Assembly (NCBI GenBank): GCA_016584305.1
Contig: JACEEZ010004805.1
Location: 52,501 to 116,500 of the forward strand
Reading direction: 5' to 3'
Source of the DNA: Chionoecetes opilio
Lineage: Eukaryota; Arthropoda; Malacostraca; Decapoda; Majidae
Length of the DNA: 64,000 nucleotides
In this document: piece by piece, positions 28,284 through 39,914 of the stretch
How the letters are laid out: each line of letters starts with the position of its first letter
How positions within the stretch are numbered: position 1 is the stretch's first letter
Translations under genes and position numbers: made by a program
The notes under the pieces: generated by a model
What the model saw: only the letters and a program-made list of their open reading frames with translations
Told to the model about the DNA's origin: nothing
The model's database searches: none

Positions 28284-31200
28284 GTACGATTGACCAATAT
28301 CATTGCTGTTTAAGAGGAAAAACAAGCATTTAGTAAAACATTTTCAGATTTATTTTAGACTGAAATAACAGTACAGCAAAATTTCCAACCTTATACCTTT
28401 GATACCTTTGAAGAATTTCGTCATTTATCGACGCAGCTGAGATGGATCTCCACTGTTACCAGACAGCTCTCTCTCCTCCTTGATCCAGTGCAGGAGACTG
28501 TTTGAGTTGGAGCTGGTGTATCTTGGTGTTGGCGGTTGGTCTGGTATATTGGCCAGCCAGGCATCCAATTTGTACTTGAAGGTGTCGGGTGAGACACCCC
28601 TCATGTTTCTTAGTTTTGTTGGTATGCAGTTGAATAATCTTGTAGCACTGAAGGTGAAGCTGTGGTGTGTCAGAGTTCTAACTCTATGAGATGCTCCTGG
28701 GGTGGTGCACACGTAGCACAGCCTTCCTCTCCTGGGTGTGCTGTTTCTTGCACATTGGTGTTTGGTACCCTGTTCTCCAAAATTTTCAAAACATAAATGA
28801 CGACGTATCTTTCTCTGGGTCTGGAGCAAAAACAGGTGCAGTGTCCTGAGTCTCTCCCAGTAATTTAGGTGTTCAACTCCGTGAATCTTGTTTGTGAAAG
28901 TTCTTTGGGGAGCTTCTAGTGCAGTAATTTCAGATATTTTATGTGGTGACCAGAGCTGGCAGCAGTATTCTAACCGTGGTAGCACCAGTGACTTCCAAAG
29001 AGTCAGCATACACTGTTCACTCCTGGTTTGGAAAGTCCTCAGGATCCAGCTTGATAGCTGCCTTGCTTTTGCTGTTATTGATATGATGTGGTCAGAAAAG
29101 GTAGCATCATTGCTCATGTTTACACCCAAATCCTTAACCACATCCTTGGCTACTATTTCCTGTTGGCCGCAATGGTATTTTGTTGAGGTTTTTATTTCAA
29201 CTCTGTTTCCATACCTTAACAACTCAAACTTTTCTCCATTTAGGAACATGTTATTCCTATCTGCCCACTCTAAGATTTTATCTAAGTCTTGTTGAAGTAG
29301 CTGAGTATCTGGTTGTGCACAAATTTTCTTTGTTAATCTTGTGTCGTCGGCAAAGGATGTAGCGGTTGAGTGTGCCAGATCTTGATCTATATCCCCTATC
29401 ATAATGAGGAAGAGCAGGGGGCCTAGGACCGAGCCCTGAGGGACACCGCTGACAACATTGCTGGCATCTGATAGCACCCCTTCGACCACTACTCGTTGTT
29501 CTCTGTCGGAAAGGAAGCTATGTAGCCATTCTACGAGCTTGCCACTTATCCCGAGCTTTTTTATCTTGCGGGAAAGAATCTCGTGGTCGACTTTATCGAA
29601 TGCTTTGGCGAAGTCGAGATATATGACATCCACATTGTCACCATCCTGAATGTCCTGCAAAACTTTCTCGTAATGAGTCAGCAATTGTGAGAGGCAGGAA
29701 CGGCCTTGTCTGAAGCCATGTTGGCCTTCATTAAATGCTCCAATGTCTTCCATGTAGTTAACCAGCTTGGATTGGATTGATCTTTCCATTATTTTGATTA
29801 AGTGGGATGTTAGTACTACTGGTCTATAGTTCTTGGCCAAGCCTTTGCTGCCCCCTTTGTATATGGGTGTAATTATGCCAGTTTTGAGTGACTGGCACAG
29901 AGCCAGCTTCTAGGGACTTGTCACTCAGTAGTTTCAGTGGTAGTGCTAACTGGTGTTTACAGTGTTTAAGTACTGTGCATGGAAGCCATCTGGCCCTGCA
30001 GCTGAGTGTGGTGCTACCTTATCAATGGCTGCAATGATGTCTTCTGTTGTTGTAGTTACTGATGTAAGCAGGTGTTCTGGCTTTTGAGGTACTACAAAGA
30101 AAGAAGATGGTCGTCAATTTTCTGGGCCTCATTTGGTGGGCTGAAGGAATCTTCGTACTGTTGTTTGAGCATCTTGGCAATTTCCCCTGGTTCACTTTCA
30201 AAATCTCCATTTTCCTTCATAAGTGGACCTATTGAAGATACTTTCTTGAGCTTCTTTTTGGCATAAGCATAGAAGAATTTGCTGTTTACCTTAATGTGCT
30301 CTATTGCTTGTAGTTCTTCCCATTTTCTTTCCTCTTCATGGGACAGAATATGCATCATCTCAATCTCCTCAAGCTTCTGATGTAGTTTAGCGAGGGTGAG
30401 GCTGTGGAGTGTCTTCTTTAGCTTGGCTCTTGTTAAGGATCTTTTCTTCATTAGAATTTTCCTGTCCCGAGGGATCTGTTTTCTCACGTGACTGTTCTTT
30501 GGGGTTTTGTGGGGCACATTATTTTTGCAGACTTCCAGGCATCTCTTTAGGAAGATATCGAGAGCTTCACATGTGTTCTTCCCTTTAAAAAGTGCCGGCC
30601 AGTCAGTTGCAAGTTCTCCCAGTTTGTCCCAGTCTATCTCATTGCTATAGAAGTTGAGATCACTGAGGGAAGTGTTTAACCTCTGGTTCAATGGTGCCTG
30701 AATTTTTGGAGGTGTTGAGAGACTATTGGTGGTGACTTAGATTAGGCAGTGGTCCGACATTATTGTTTGAATTATTTCATAAGAGTGGACTAGCTCAAAA
30801 TTGTTGCTTAACAGCAGGTCCAGGGTATTATTACCTCTGGTAGGATCCTCGATGAACTGCGTCAAGTAGCAGGTTTCGATGATGGATATTAATTCCTTTG
30901 CTTGCTGTTTCTCTTCCCTGGATCCTCCGTTGATTTTCATTGAAGGCCATGCAATGCAGGGCAAGTTAAAGTCCCCTGTGATTATGACTTCTGTAGAGGG
31001 AGTTGGCAGATTATGCATGAGTGCCCATATTTTTGTTGTGACCTCCCTAAACTTTTCTTCAGTTGTATTTGGGGGCCGGTATAGGGTTGTTAGGGTTTGA
31101 TCCGTTTTCTTAATGAACACTGCAAGTAATTCTGTTGTGCCGTTAGAGAAAGATATCAGAGTTTCCGCATTTGCTGCCATGTCTTCCCTTAGGTAAACAG

Positions 31201-34200
31201 CTACGCCTCCATGGCTCCTGCCTATCCTGTCTGCTCTGAACAGGGTAAAGTTTTGCATATGAACTTCTGCATCCAATATGTTATTATTAAGGTGTGTTTC
31301 TGTCCTTGGCAAATATGAATACATATTAAGGGAAGCATCTGTCAATATAAATAGATATAGATAGATCTATAAGATTGAAATATGTAGTCTGAAACTTCCT
31401 GAGCAGTGATATAACTAACCTCTTTTTGTGCTGCAGCCAAGTTTCAGCACAAAATGCTCAATAATCACGTAGTTTTGAGTAGTTTCCCCACTCACCCCAC
31501 TTTCTATGTCAGTGCTATTATAAAATTAGTAAAAAAAAAAAATCCGTGAATAGCATAGGAAGGCCCTTAGTTATGGCAGAGGAGTGAGAGTCAAGGCAGC
31601 CCTGAGAATTGGATGCTGCAATGTCAATGAGTTAAATGAAAAATGCGAGAGAAGAATGGTCATAAAAGATAGTATGGGAAGAGGAATGAGTGTGGTTGGG
31701 CTGAGTGAAGCTGAGAGAGGGCAGGGTTGAATGTGGTGTGAGCAGAATGGACGTGGCAGAGTAGTGAGAATGTATGTAGAAGATTTTGGTATGACTTGTA
31801 AAGGAGAGGTAGTGAACTATTAAGTGGTGGAAATGGTGGAGAGCAACACTGAAAGGTTTTAGACTTATAGTGAAGTATGTATTGAAAAGATTTTTAGATT
31901 TATTGTTTGATTATCTATAATTTTTGTGTGTTGATTCGAAAACTTTTTTTTTTTTCAACAACGAAAATATAATCATATCTTCTTCTCAGTGCCAGAGACA
32001 AAAGAAGCAGCCCTTGTGACTTCTTTACTACCAAAGCCTGAAGCCAGTGACAAAATGGATGTTTTGTCATCTTATGCTGAAGACATCATAATTAAAGAAG
32101 GTGGTTCATGTTTACGCTTGTTTTTAAGTAGTTTTGTATTTGCTAACTGGTAATTATATTGAAAGCACTAACTCATCACTAAATCACAGAATTATTTAAA
32201 GGATTAATATTTACATACATATTGTAAGGTGTCATTTAAAAAAGTTCTTTCAAAAAGTTTATTTCCAAAAGTTAGAAGTTCTTAACATGAATTGTTATGG
32301 GTATCCTTTTTGTGTATCACTAGTGAACAAATTATTATCCTTTAACCTTTTCACTTTGCCACTTGCTATTTCTCACAGACTAATCCTGGACTTGTATCTC
32401 CCCTCTGTTACTAGAAATATAATATGCATTGGTATGTTACAGAGAGTGATGTGGACCGAGACACCAATACTGATATATCTGTGCCTTCTTACTGTTCTCG
32501 TGGAAGCTCGCCTATGGTTTTTTTTGCTGATACCAAAGTTGGAATTCTTGAACAGAGTCAAGCAGGTACAGTATATGTAATGTTAACTTGACTCATTGCT
32601 GATACAAGCTTATGTGCAATGAAAGCGCGTATGAAAGATGTGGCATGGAAGTGTGTGCAAATGGAGTGACATGTGGATTGATGAAATGGGTGAATAGAAA
32701 TACATTGAGATGGTTTGGGTTTACCATTATGCTACAAATATAAACGTAAAAATGTATAACGAACGTAGCAGTGTATAATGACATAGCTCTATCCCACGAC
32801 CAGTAGTCATGATATATAACACATAGAAACTCATTGTATAAAAGGATCAGATTTTTTATTTTTTATTGGTAAAGCATTCAATAAAATATATACCAATGAA
32901 TCAAATTTTTCAGGGCCGTGTGTTGAGGAAAGAGTGGAATCAAAGTCATTTCAAGATGTCCCACAAAGTTGCCAGACTTCCTGCTCTGCGAAGACAAATA
33001 CTGTGGGATGTATGACCCAGTCCTCAGTAAGTGATTACCTCCTTAGTAGTGAAGCCTCAGTAAGGCTTTTGATAGTTTAGTATTCTTACCATCAGAGGAT
33101 ACTTTTGAGATTCATTAATTAAAGGGGAAAATGTTCATGCTAAAGGGTGTCATAAATGAACTGAAACTCCCTTTCAAGAAGATTGACAGTATTCAAGATG
33201 GTATGCACAGATCTAGTGAATTACTTAATATTGAAAGTCACGTGGAATCTGAAAACCATACTTTTATGTAAATTAGTATCATGAGTCGCCTCTCCATGGA
33301 CAAATAAGTCCCCTTCAAGAATATCACTACTCATGAATAATGACTTCAGAGATTCATTCATGTTGCAAGATCCTCATCAGCATAGTACCACATCGCAAGG
33401 AACAAATAATGACCAATGTTAAAAACGTTTCAGTATTTCAAAAAATTTCAAACATCTTTGCAGTCTCAACAAGAGAGTATGAGTCCTGAGTCACCAATCC
33501 GCTTGCTGAACTCCATCCTTGATACCCAACTGAATACTACAAGCGAGGATGTTGCAGTGTCACAAGAGTCTTCAAGTAACCAATCCAAACCTTCCAAGCC
33601 TGATTCTACTGGATTCTACATAGATGAGGCTGTCAGTATGAACGAAGATTTATGTGAGAAGAGTACAGCCAATATGGAAAACACTTTTGAAATAGGTAAG
33701 TGAAAACTTTTGAATAATGGATGCAGATTGGTAGGAAAGAAAAGGAAGGTGTATGATAGCAAGACACCATTTAACACACTATGAGCCATTGTGGTGTACT
33801 TTCAGGGTGTTGATATACAGTGCGCTGGTATCCTTGCATCTACAAATATTTGGTGAAGCTCAAATTCACAAGTAGTCTTTGCACCACATTGCACTTGTGT
33901 GTAGGTAGATGAAGATGAATACTCAACGATTTGCCGATGGATCACAAGGACTTAGAGTACATTGCCTTATATTCCCTCCCTGCCTTTCCCCTTCTTATTG
34001 TATATGATAATGTGTGATGATGATATGAATGAAAAGATGAAGGGCGAGAGGTGATAACAGTCTGGTGGATGTTTACTGAACCTTGGCTACGGGGGCAAAG
34101 TTTTTGTCATCTTCCATCAAGGCAGGAGAGGGAAAAAGGTTATTAAGTCGTCCTCAGTCATATCCTGAACATTATCGGTATCTGTGGAAGGAGGTGGTGT

Positions 34201-36409
34201 TTTGTGCCACCCCACATGTTTGGGAGAAGGCCTTATGACAACTTGGGAATTTCAAAGATTTTATCCTGAATTGCATTAGGGGGTAAAATGGGGTAGATGA
34301 TTGCATATGGTTGGGGTTAATGGATACCTTTTATTTGATGATCTTTGAATATTTCTAAATCTTCTCAATAAACTATGTAAAGTATAAAAAGATATTTCAC
34401 ATTTTCAGGGAAGAGTGGGTGCAGTGAGGGTTGTAGAAGCGACAAATGCTTTGCTGCAGAAGAGACAGACAAGAGAACTGGAGCCACCAAGTCAAGCCCA
34501 CGGCGGACATGTTGGTTTTCTTGTCTTGTACCAGTTTTCATTTTGCTGTTTTGTTTTAGATGGAAAGATTATATGAGAAAGCATTTTAAAGTTACTGTTT
34601 TTGATCAGTTATACCTGATGAAATATTTTATCTACAGACCCCGGCCCCATTCGACGCCAAGTTGTGAGGACCAGTAGTGGTGACAAAAAAACAATTATGA
34701 TTGTGAACAAAGCATCTCTGAAGAATTTACAAGCCAGAGGTCTGATTAAACCCATAAGAAAATGTAAGTATTCACTTGTGAACTGTTAATACCACTCTAA
34801 AATAGGTAAACTCTAAAATTATACTTTTTCGTAAGATTTATAAATATTTTTATAGGATTGACATATATTATTTTCATTATTATTATTATTATTTCTTTAT
34901 ATATAAGACCCTCTGCTAATCATATAGGGTGGCACAAATTGCTGATTTTATTTTTTTCTATAGCTACTACCTTGATATAATTCTAAGAAAAGATGGATAG
35001 GTAGCCTACACATCTTAATGAATGTGAAAACAAAAGGAAAGTGTCGAAGGAGCATGTATTATGGACGGTGCTGTTATGTCAATATTTTTATGTCATTTAA
35101 GCTTGTGTTTTCAGATATGACAAAGCATCCAAATGCTGTGCAGTCTTTGAAGAACACCACTCAATATAGTTCAGTCAGTTCTGACAATCCATCGAGATTG
35201 TCCCAGTCTGAAGATTTACTTCCCTTGAAAGAAGCAGACACGAGCAGGAGGAGTTCCTCCATCCCCACAACACAGCCAGCCACTGATGAACATTGTGATA
35301 ACGAGTCATGCTCAGAATCCAGGCATGAACTTCATGCATCTAGTCATACTTCTCAAACTCCTAAACTTCAGCCTCCAAACCAAGACTCTCAGGCACCTGT
35401 CACAGTGTCTTGGGCTCCTGTCAATGGGTCAAATGCATTATCCTTTACATTCACTGTTACTCTTCCCACGGGAGTCGCAACACCTCCAGGCACTAGCCTT
35501 GATGCTCTGCAAATAGCAACTTCACTTTTGAATAATAGTGCTAACTGTACAGTCAATCCGCCTAATTCACAAGCCAGAGATAATTTTGACTCAAATCAAA
35601 TGCCAAACAAACAATCACCAAATAACTCAGTAATATCTTCAGAGCTGAGAACAAAAGCAAGTAACGAATCATTATCAATACATTCTACCACATCTGCCTT
35701 AACATCTCTGGATCCTTTGCAAATCAATGCATCTACGGTCTCAACAAAATACGGGCTTTTATCTCCTGTAGTTAGGACTCATAATCCATTATTTGGATGT
35801 GAAACCTCAAGTGTTTGCAAGGAGCTAACCCATAAGACAAAATGTCCTTCAGGGAAACAAACTGATATAGATTATGATTGCTGTTCTTCAATGAATACAA
35901 GTTCAATGAAAAATCCATCGACTGCAAGCCTAACACATAAACATCCTACTCCCCACTCCTTATATGTCACCACCCCAGGATTGTCTAGTGAGGCGAGCAG
36001 TGTAAAGAAAATAGCTCACTACAGCAAAGGTCTAAAAGAAAGTAAGGAAAATCAGCCAACTAAAACAAGGCCTCAAAATACAGAGAGTGTGCAATGGATT
36101 GCTCTGCCAACTGTACCTGTTCGTCAGCCTAAGTCATCATCGTGTGGAACATCTGAGCAAGTACACCAAGCAGGTTTTATCAGAAAATGTCAATTGTCCA
36201 ACACAACTCTTCATTCTTCAGAGCAGTTCAGTGCCGTGTATGGAGCCCCTCCTATGACATCACGAGAGCAGCAAGGTATGTCAACTAGAATGACCGTTTC
36301 ATCTTTCATCATTACTTCTATCATCCTCTTAATCCACAATAAGCAGGATAGGGTATATATTTTGATTTTAATATTGAAATTATCAGTCATATTAGGAAAA
36401 ATAAGGGAG

Positions 36410-36447
<38 letters not shown>

Positions 36448-37937
36448 GTATTATCTCCCGGAGGCATACAGACAAAAAAAAGCAACAACAACAAGACAAA
36501 GTACTAGAAAAAACAACATAATATAGGCACATTAGGGGACATAGTATCAAAGTGCATATAGTACATAGGGTATACATACATGGACACCTGTGCTACCGCA
36601 CATTCTGCACAAAACAGCAGGCCCAGCCACCGCTGTTGTATAGGTCAACATACATAGGCCGAGCTCTGCCTGACGGAGGGGATGATGGAGTTGGCAGAGA
36701 GATATGCTATCCAGCTTCAATTTCCCCTTCAGTCAGTGGGCATAAGTTTCCTACGTGTTTGGTTTGGTGAGGGAAACCTGCTTGAAACTCACAACATCAA
36801 TCACATGTTTGTTCTGATGCTTTTATTCATATAAATTTATTTGGGTACAGTCTGTTCTTATTTCAAGCATGTTCACATAATGCGACTTTGGAATATAAAT
36901 GCATATCACCATTACAATAATTAGGCGAGTCAAAAAATGTGCTAGTAATTGATTTAACCAGCATTTTCCTTTCAAAACCACACAATGCATCCATATGTAT
37001 CAACATCTCAATGTCCCTTTATTTGATCATGTTTGTAACTTTGTATGTTTCTGTAGGTAATTCTTATGAACAATCAGTAATATTAGATTTTCTGTGGTCT
37101 TAGCATTATAAAAAAAAACTTCCCATATAAATCACTAATAGTCAAAATATACCAAAGATTAGCAAGGAATTGTAAATGTTTATACAATGTAGAGTAGAAT
37201 TTCATTCTATCATATTGAATAGTTTTAGTTTTCTTTTTTTCATTTGCATATCCAATTATCTTGTTTCAACAACTTGTTCTTCCCCTACAGGCAAAAAACT
37301 GCACCTTCCACCTCCGTACAGATCACCTAACAAAGACCTCAAACGTAGATACGGTCGCCTTCTGAATAGACACAGACATAGATATTACTTGTTAATGAAA
37401 AGATACAAATTCCTTGAGGAAAAATATTCTGCTGTTAAGGATGTTGGAACACCTCAACAAATTATCATAGATGCTAAAAAGTTCTTATCAGAAGAACACA
37501 TTCTTTTTCTTGAGAGTCAAATGTTTTTAAGAAACCGACCTGGAACAGGTAATAGATTCTCAAGAAAATTCATGAAGCTCATGATAGAATACTATAAGCG
37601 AAGTGCAGCTGGATACAGATATCTAAGGACGATATTTACCATTCCATCTGTGAAAACTATCCAAAAGTGGCTCAAGAAACCATTTGAGTGTAGGGACTTC
37701 TCTGAGGGTGCACTTGAAGACTCCAAAGAGGACTCTGAATCGGGCAGTGATGATGAACTTTTTCTACCACAGAAGAGAAAGCATGACATTTGCCAAGATT
37801 CTAAGTCTTATGTAAACTTTTCCCAATCAAAAGTACCAGTTCTAAACCTGGAATATGAAGATAACTCACTTGATGATTACGACTCTGAAGAATCTGGCCT
37901 TGAAGAAATGGAATATGAAAATGAACATAGGAGATGA
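26819..37937 (+). CDS. THAP-A: THAP zinc-finger protein with P-element/THAP9-like helix-turn-helix, 9 coding exons, 921 aa
   Basis: Coding exons read from splice sites and phase: 26819-26916, 28108-28283, 31990-32100, 32914-33026, 33464-33695, 34409-34510, 34638-34763, 35115-36275, 37291-37937. All introns are GT-AG and the joined frame is open for 2766 nt. Residues 1-91 form a THAP finger: CKARGC, then LWCELIKR, then VCSLHF (the C2CH ligands) and a proline-containing end (CALPMP). The middle (about 92-706) is Ser/Thr-rich and low in complexity. Exon 9 has a basic helical stretch, then LSEEHILFLESQM, then FSRKFMKLMIEYYKRSAAGY and TIFTIPSVKTIQKWL (about residues 763-837), which fits the helix-turn-helix of P-element/THAP9 transposases. 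A Ser/Asp/Glu tail and KRKHD (possible nuclear signal) follow. No RNase H-like domain is encoded after it. Likely a nuclear DNA-binding protein derived from a transposase; function inferred, expression unknown. AATAAA at 38371. THAP-B lies 3 kb downstream on the same strand. Confidence 0.85.
27249..27794. mobile_element. hAT-type MITE in THAP-A intron 1
   Basis: TIRs CAGAGCTGGGCAGTATTTAA and (right end, reversed) CAGAACTGGGCACTAAATAC. The 8-bp duplication CCTACGTG is exact at 27241-27248 and 27795-27802. The interior is full of GTATTTAAATAC palindromes with a short unique middle. No transposase. Confidence 0.92.
28391..31340 (-). mobile_element. CR1/Jockey-type LINE, antisense in THAP-A intron 2
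   Basis: Read on the minus strand: an APE-type endonuclease remnant (about 31345-30737; GDFNLPCIAW, DLLLSN, SDHCLI), a linker region (30691-30092; ends NEAQKIDD), and reverse transcriptase (29840-28425; KNYRPVVLTS, HGFRQGRSCLSQL, YLDFAKAFDKVDH, SGVPQGSVLGPLLF, SFADDTRLTK). Frames break between EN and linker and again at 30090-29840. The 5' end is truncated inside EN. At the 3' end (28391-28413) there is a short tandem tail of AAAGGTATc units, typical of CR1-like elements. Not autonomous. Confidence 0.87.
31585..31860 (+). mobile_element. Decayed LINE endonuclease fragment (THAP-A intron 2)
   Basis: Conceptual translation with stops ignored gives LRIGCCNVNELNEK, then RGMSVVGLSEAERG and RMYVEDFGM, matching the start of APE endonucleases (LRIGTWNV, ..Q.T.) of RTE-like LINEs. 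Confidence 0.55.
32600..32735 (+). mobile_element. Decayed LINE reverse-transcriptase 3' fragment (THAP-A intron 3)
   Basis: Broken frames read about VCKWSDMWIDEMGE-like sequence ending RNTLRWFG, the motif LRWFGHVERM seen near the C-terminus of RTE-like LINE proteins. Short and damaged. Confidence 0.5.
36414..36446. repeat. (AAT)n microsatellite in THAP-A intron 8
   Basis: About 11 units just after exon 8. Confidence 0.9.
37057..37103 (+). other. Candidate alternative terminal exon of THAP-A
   Basis: A pyrimidine tract and acceptor (TTTCTGTAG) precede a short frame in phase with exon 8: GNSYEQSVILDFLWS and stop. THAP-B has a matching site. Use of it would replace the HTH exon. No transcript evidence; could be plain intron homology. 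Confidence 0.3.
37291..37937 (+). other. Last exon of THAP-A: coiled helix, P-element/THAP9-like HTH, acidic tail
   Basis: Residues 707-921. Order: PPPY linker, basic helical repeat rich in Arg/Lys/Tyr, QQIIIDAKKF, HTH, then an acidic region (EDSKEDSESGSDDE) and KRKHD. The reading frame is also open upstream to 37176, but that part is intron: the acceptor ctacag ends at 37290. The matching exon of THAP-B (48448-48866) is about 90% alike over the HTH but lacks the acidic tail. Confidence 0.8.
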
Positions 37938-38370
37938 CGAGTTACTGGTATGATTAAGAAACGTCACAGGTTACCATAGTCATTTATGGAGAAGATAATC
38001 TGATCAGAATGAGCGTTCAGTGATGAAGTGGTGAGTATTCGTTTATTGTGTTGTGTCAGAACCATACTTATTATAAGATACCAAAATAGTGATCATGATG
38101 GAGATCTGAGCTTCCTGAGGTGAATATCTTAAACTTTGTTGACTCTAGCTATCAACTTGGATGTCCCTGTCCTCCAGTCTAGTGTTTACATCAAAGCAAC
38201 ATGAATATGCTTTGTATTTATTCCCTTGTTTTCTGCTGATGTTATTCTTTTTATACATGTAGATCCAAACCTGTAGAAAAGGGAAATGAGATTTTTCATA
38301 AGACTGAGATATAAAGTATCTATGCATAAGAAATTTATTTTAATCATGAAATTTATAATAGACTGATAGA

Positions 38371-38376
38371 AATAAA
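38371..38376 (+). terminator. Poly(A) signal candidate, THAP-A
   Basis: AATAAA 434 bp after the stop. Homology with the THAP-B 3' region runs on to about 38820, so a later site is also possible. Confidence 0.4.
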
Positions 38377-38959
38377 GGAAAAATAGTAGCTGGAAAACTT
38401 ACAAGGAAAGAAAAGTGAAGCTTTAAGCCTGGAGGCTGCATATTCACCAAAGCTGGCTCAGATCTTTGCTGTGATTATATTGAACCCCATCTGTGAATTT
38501 GTAAAACTAAAGCTGAATCTACATGCTCAGAGTTTGCAAACTGAGTTTATCGAAGCTTAGTGGTATACTAACAAACATATGGTTGATTTGGTGGTAAAAT
38601 AGTAAACTATCTCCGGTGATATCAGAAGCCTTGCAATTCAGAGTAAAAGTTTTCTACTAGTACAAGTGTTTTGTGTATTGGGAAAAGTGAGTTATTTAAA
38701 GATGAGAGGTTATTTTTCTATGACACGTTTGTGAAATATTTATTGATAGGTAGCTACATATTACCGTCAAATGATATACGTACTTTCTGAATGAAGTATG
38801 CAATGAATTATGAATTAAAATTTCTTTAAGTAGATTAACTCAATGTTCTTTGTTTTATAGCCTGGCTCCTTACTTATCCCATTCTTTAACTGAATTTAAT
38901 CAAAAGGGACCCTAGAGTCAATGGCAAATGAAATGAAGAGACAGGAGGTTGATAGATAT

Positions 38960-39032
38960 CTACTACAGGAACTACCTCGTGTAGGTCTCACGGCCTCTTG
39001 TAGCCTCCTTATTTTCTTGTGTTCTTATGTAC
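38960..39032 (+). mobile_element. CR1-like LINE 3'-end fragment
   Basis: CAGGAACTACCTCGTGTAGG, TCACGGCCTCTTGTAGCCTC and a TTATTTTCTTGTGTTCTTATG tail; lies just past the THAP-A 3'UTR. Confidence 0.65.
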
Positions 39033-39499
39033 TAGATTAATAATCCACCTCAAGCTTCAACTTGTTTAGGAAAAATAGTAGGAAATGAAGTAGATAGATA
39101 TGAATATAGATTTGCCAAGATGTATGTTTTGCAGGGACATGGATCATCTAAGCCAAGAGGGAGAGAGATGTGGTCCTGATCCTCTTAGAGTGAGTAAAAG
39201 CCATGAGAGGAACTACGAGTTTACGAGAGGCAGGTCAGGGAAGAGTGAGGTAAGTGACATCTGACTCAAGCCGTCAAGTATAGTGTGAGTGACATGACTT
39301 AAGCCATCAAAGTCTAATAGTGCGGCATGTTAGAAATAACTTTAAAAAAAGGCCACTTTGAAAAAGCCGCCAGACGAAAGTTATTCCCGTTAGCCGCCAG
39401 AGGGGTCTGCCTTCACGCCACCGTCATCCCGCCATGATAGCAGTGCAATCGGTCCACTAAAGTTGATATTTCTATCATCCCAACAGTGGGTTGTCCTCC

Positions 39500-39641
39500 T
39501 ATTTTTGAAGTCCTTGGGCGTAGGAACGCTGTAAACACGTTTGTTTACATTGTGGAGGTGGCAGACGGACTTGTACCAGCTGGAACCAAGGACTTGTCAG
39601 GTCCTCAGTATTACAACAAGGCTAATAAACAATCAACAAAT
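39500..39641 (+). promoter_or_regulatory. Possible non-coding first exon/promoter of THAP-B
   Basis: A GC-richer island within AT-rich DNA ends AACAAATA followed by GTGAGTAAC, a good donor. Coding exon 1 is preceded by acceptor-like AACCAG and ACCAG sites (about 40876-40889). Inference only. Confidence 0.3.
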
Positions 39642-39914
39642 AGTGAGTAACATTTGATTAAGAGAGAAAGGATGACCAACAGGAAAGTAACTGAAGCACT
39701 TGTGATAAGTAGCAGATTGGCAGAACCGTTTGAATGATGTTGGTTACATTGGGTGTCAGTGTGTGTGCGAGTGTCTTCACCACATGCGGGATGCTGCCTG
39801 CATGATTATTTGTAGATCCAACACTTGCTTGTCAAAGCTTTACCTAGGGTAAGTATACTTCTCTAGACGGTAACTCTAGACTCCAGATTTCTCCAAAATT
39901 CCTTTAGGGAATTG

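Noticed and set aside
35018..35114. Upstream part of the 465-aa frame starting at 35018
   Set aside because: It lies before the TTTCAG acceptor; the duplicate in THAP-B shows the same intron end, so it is intron.
36276..36415. 3' part of the same 465-aa frame
   Set aside because: Past the donor CAAG|GTATGT; the phase to exon 9 and the paralogue both support splicing at 36275.
37937..39900. Missing RNase H-like exons of THAP-A
   Set aside because: No catalytic-domain-like frame follows the stop, and the sequence matches the THAP-B 3'UTR instead.
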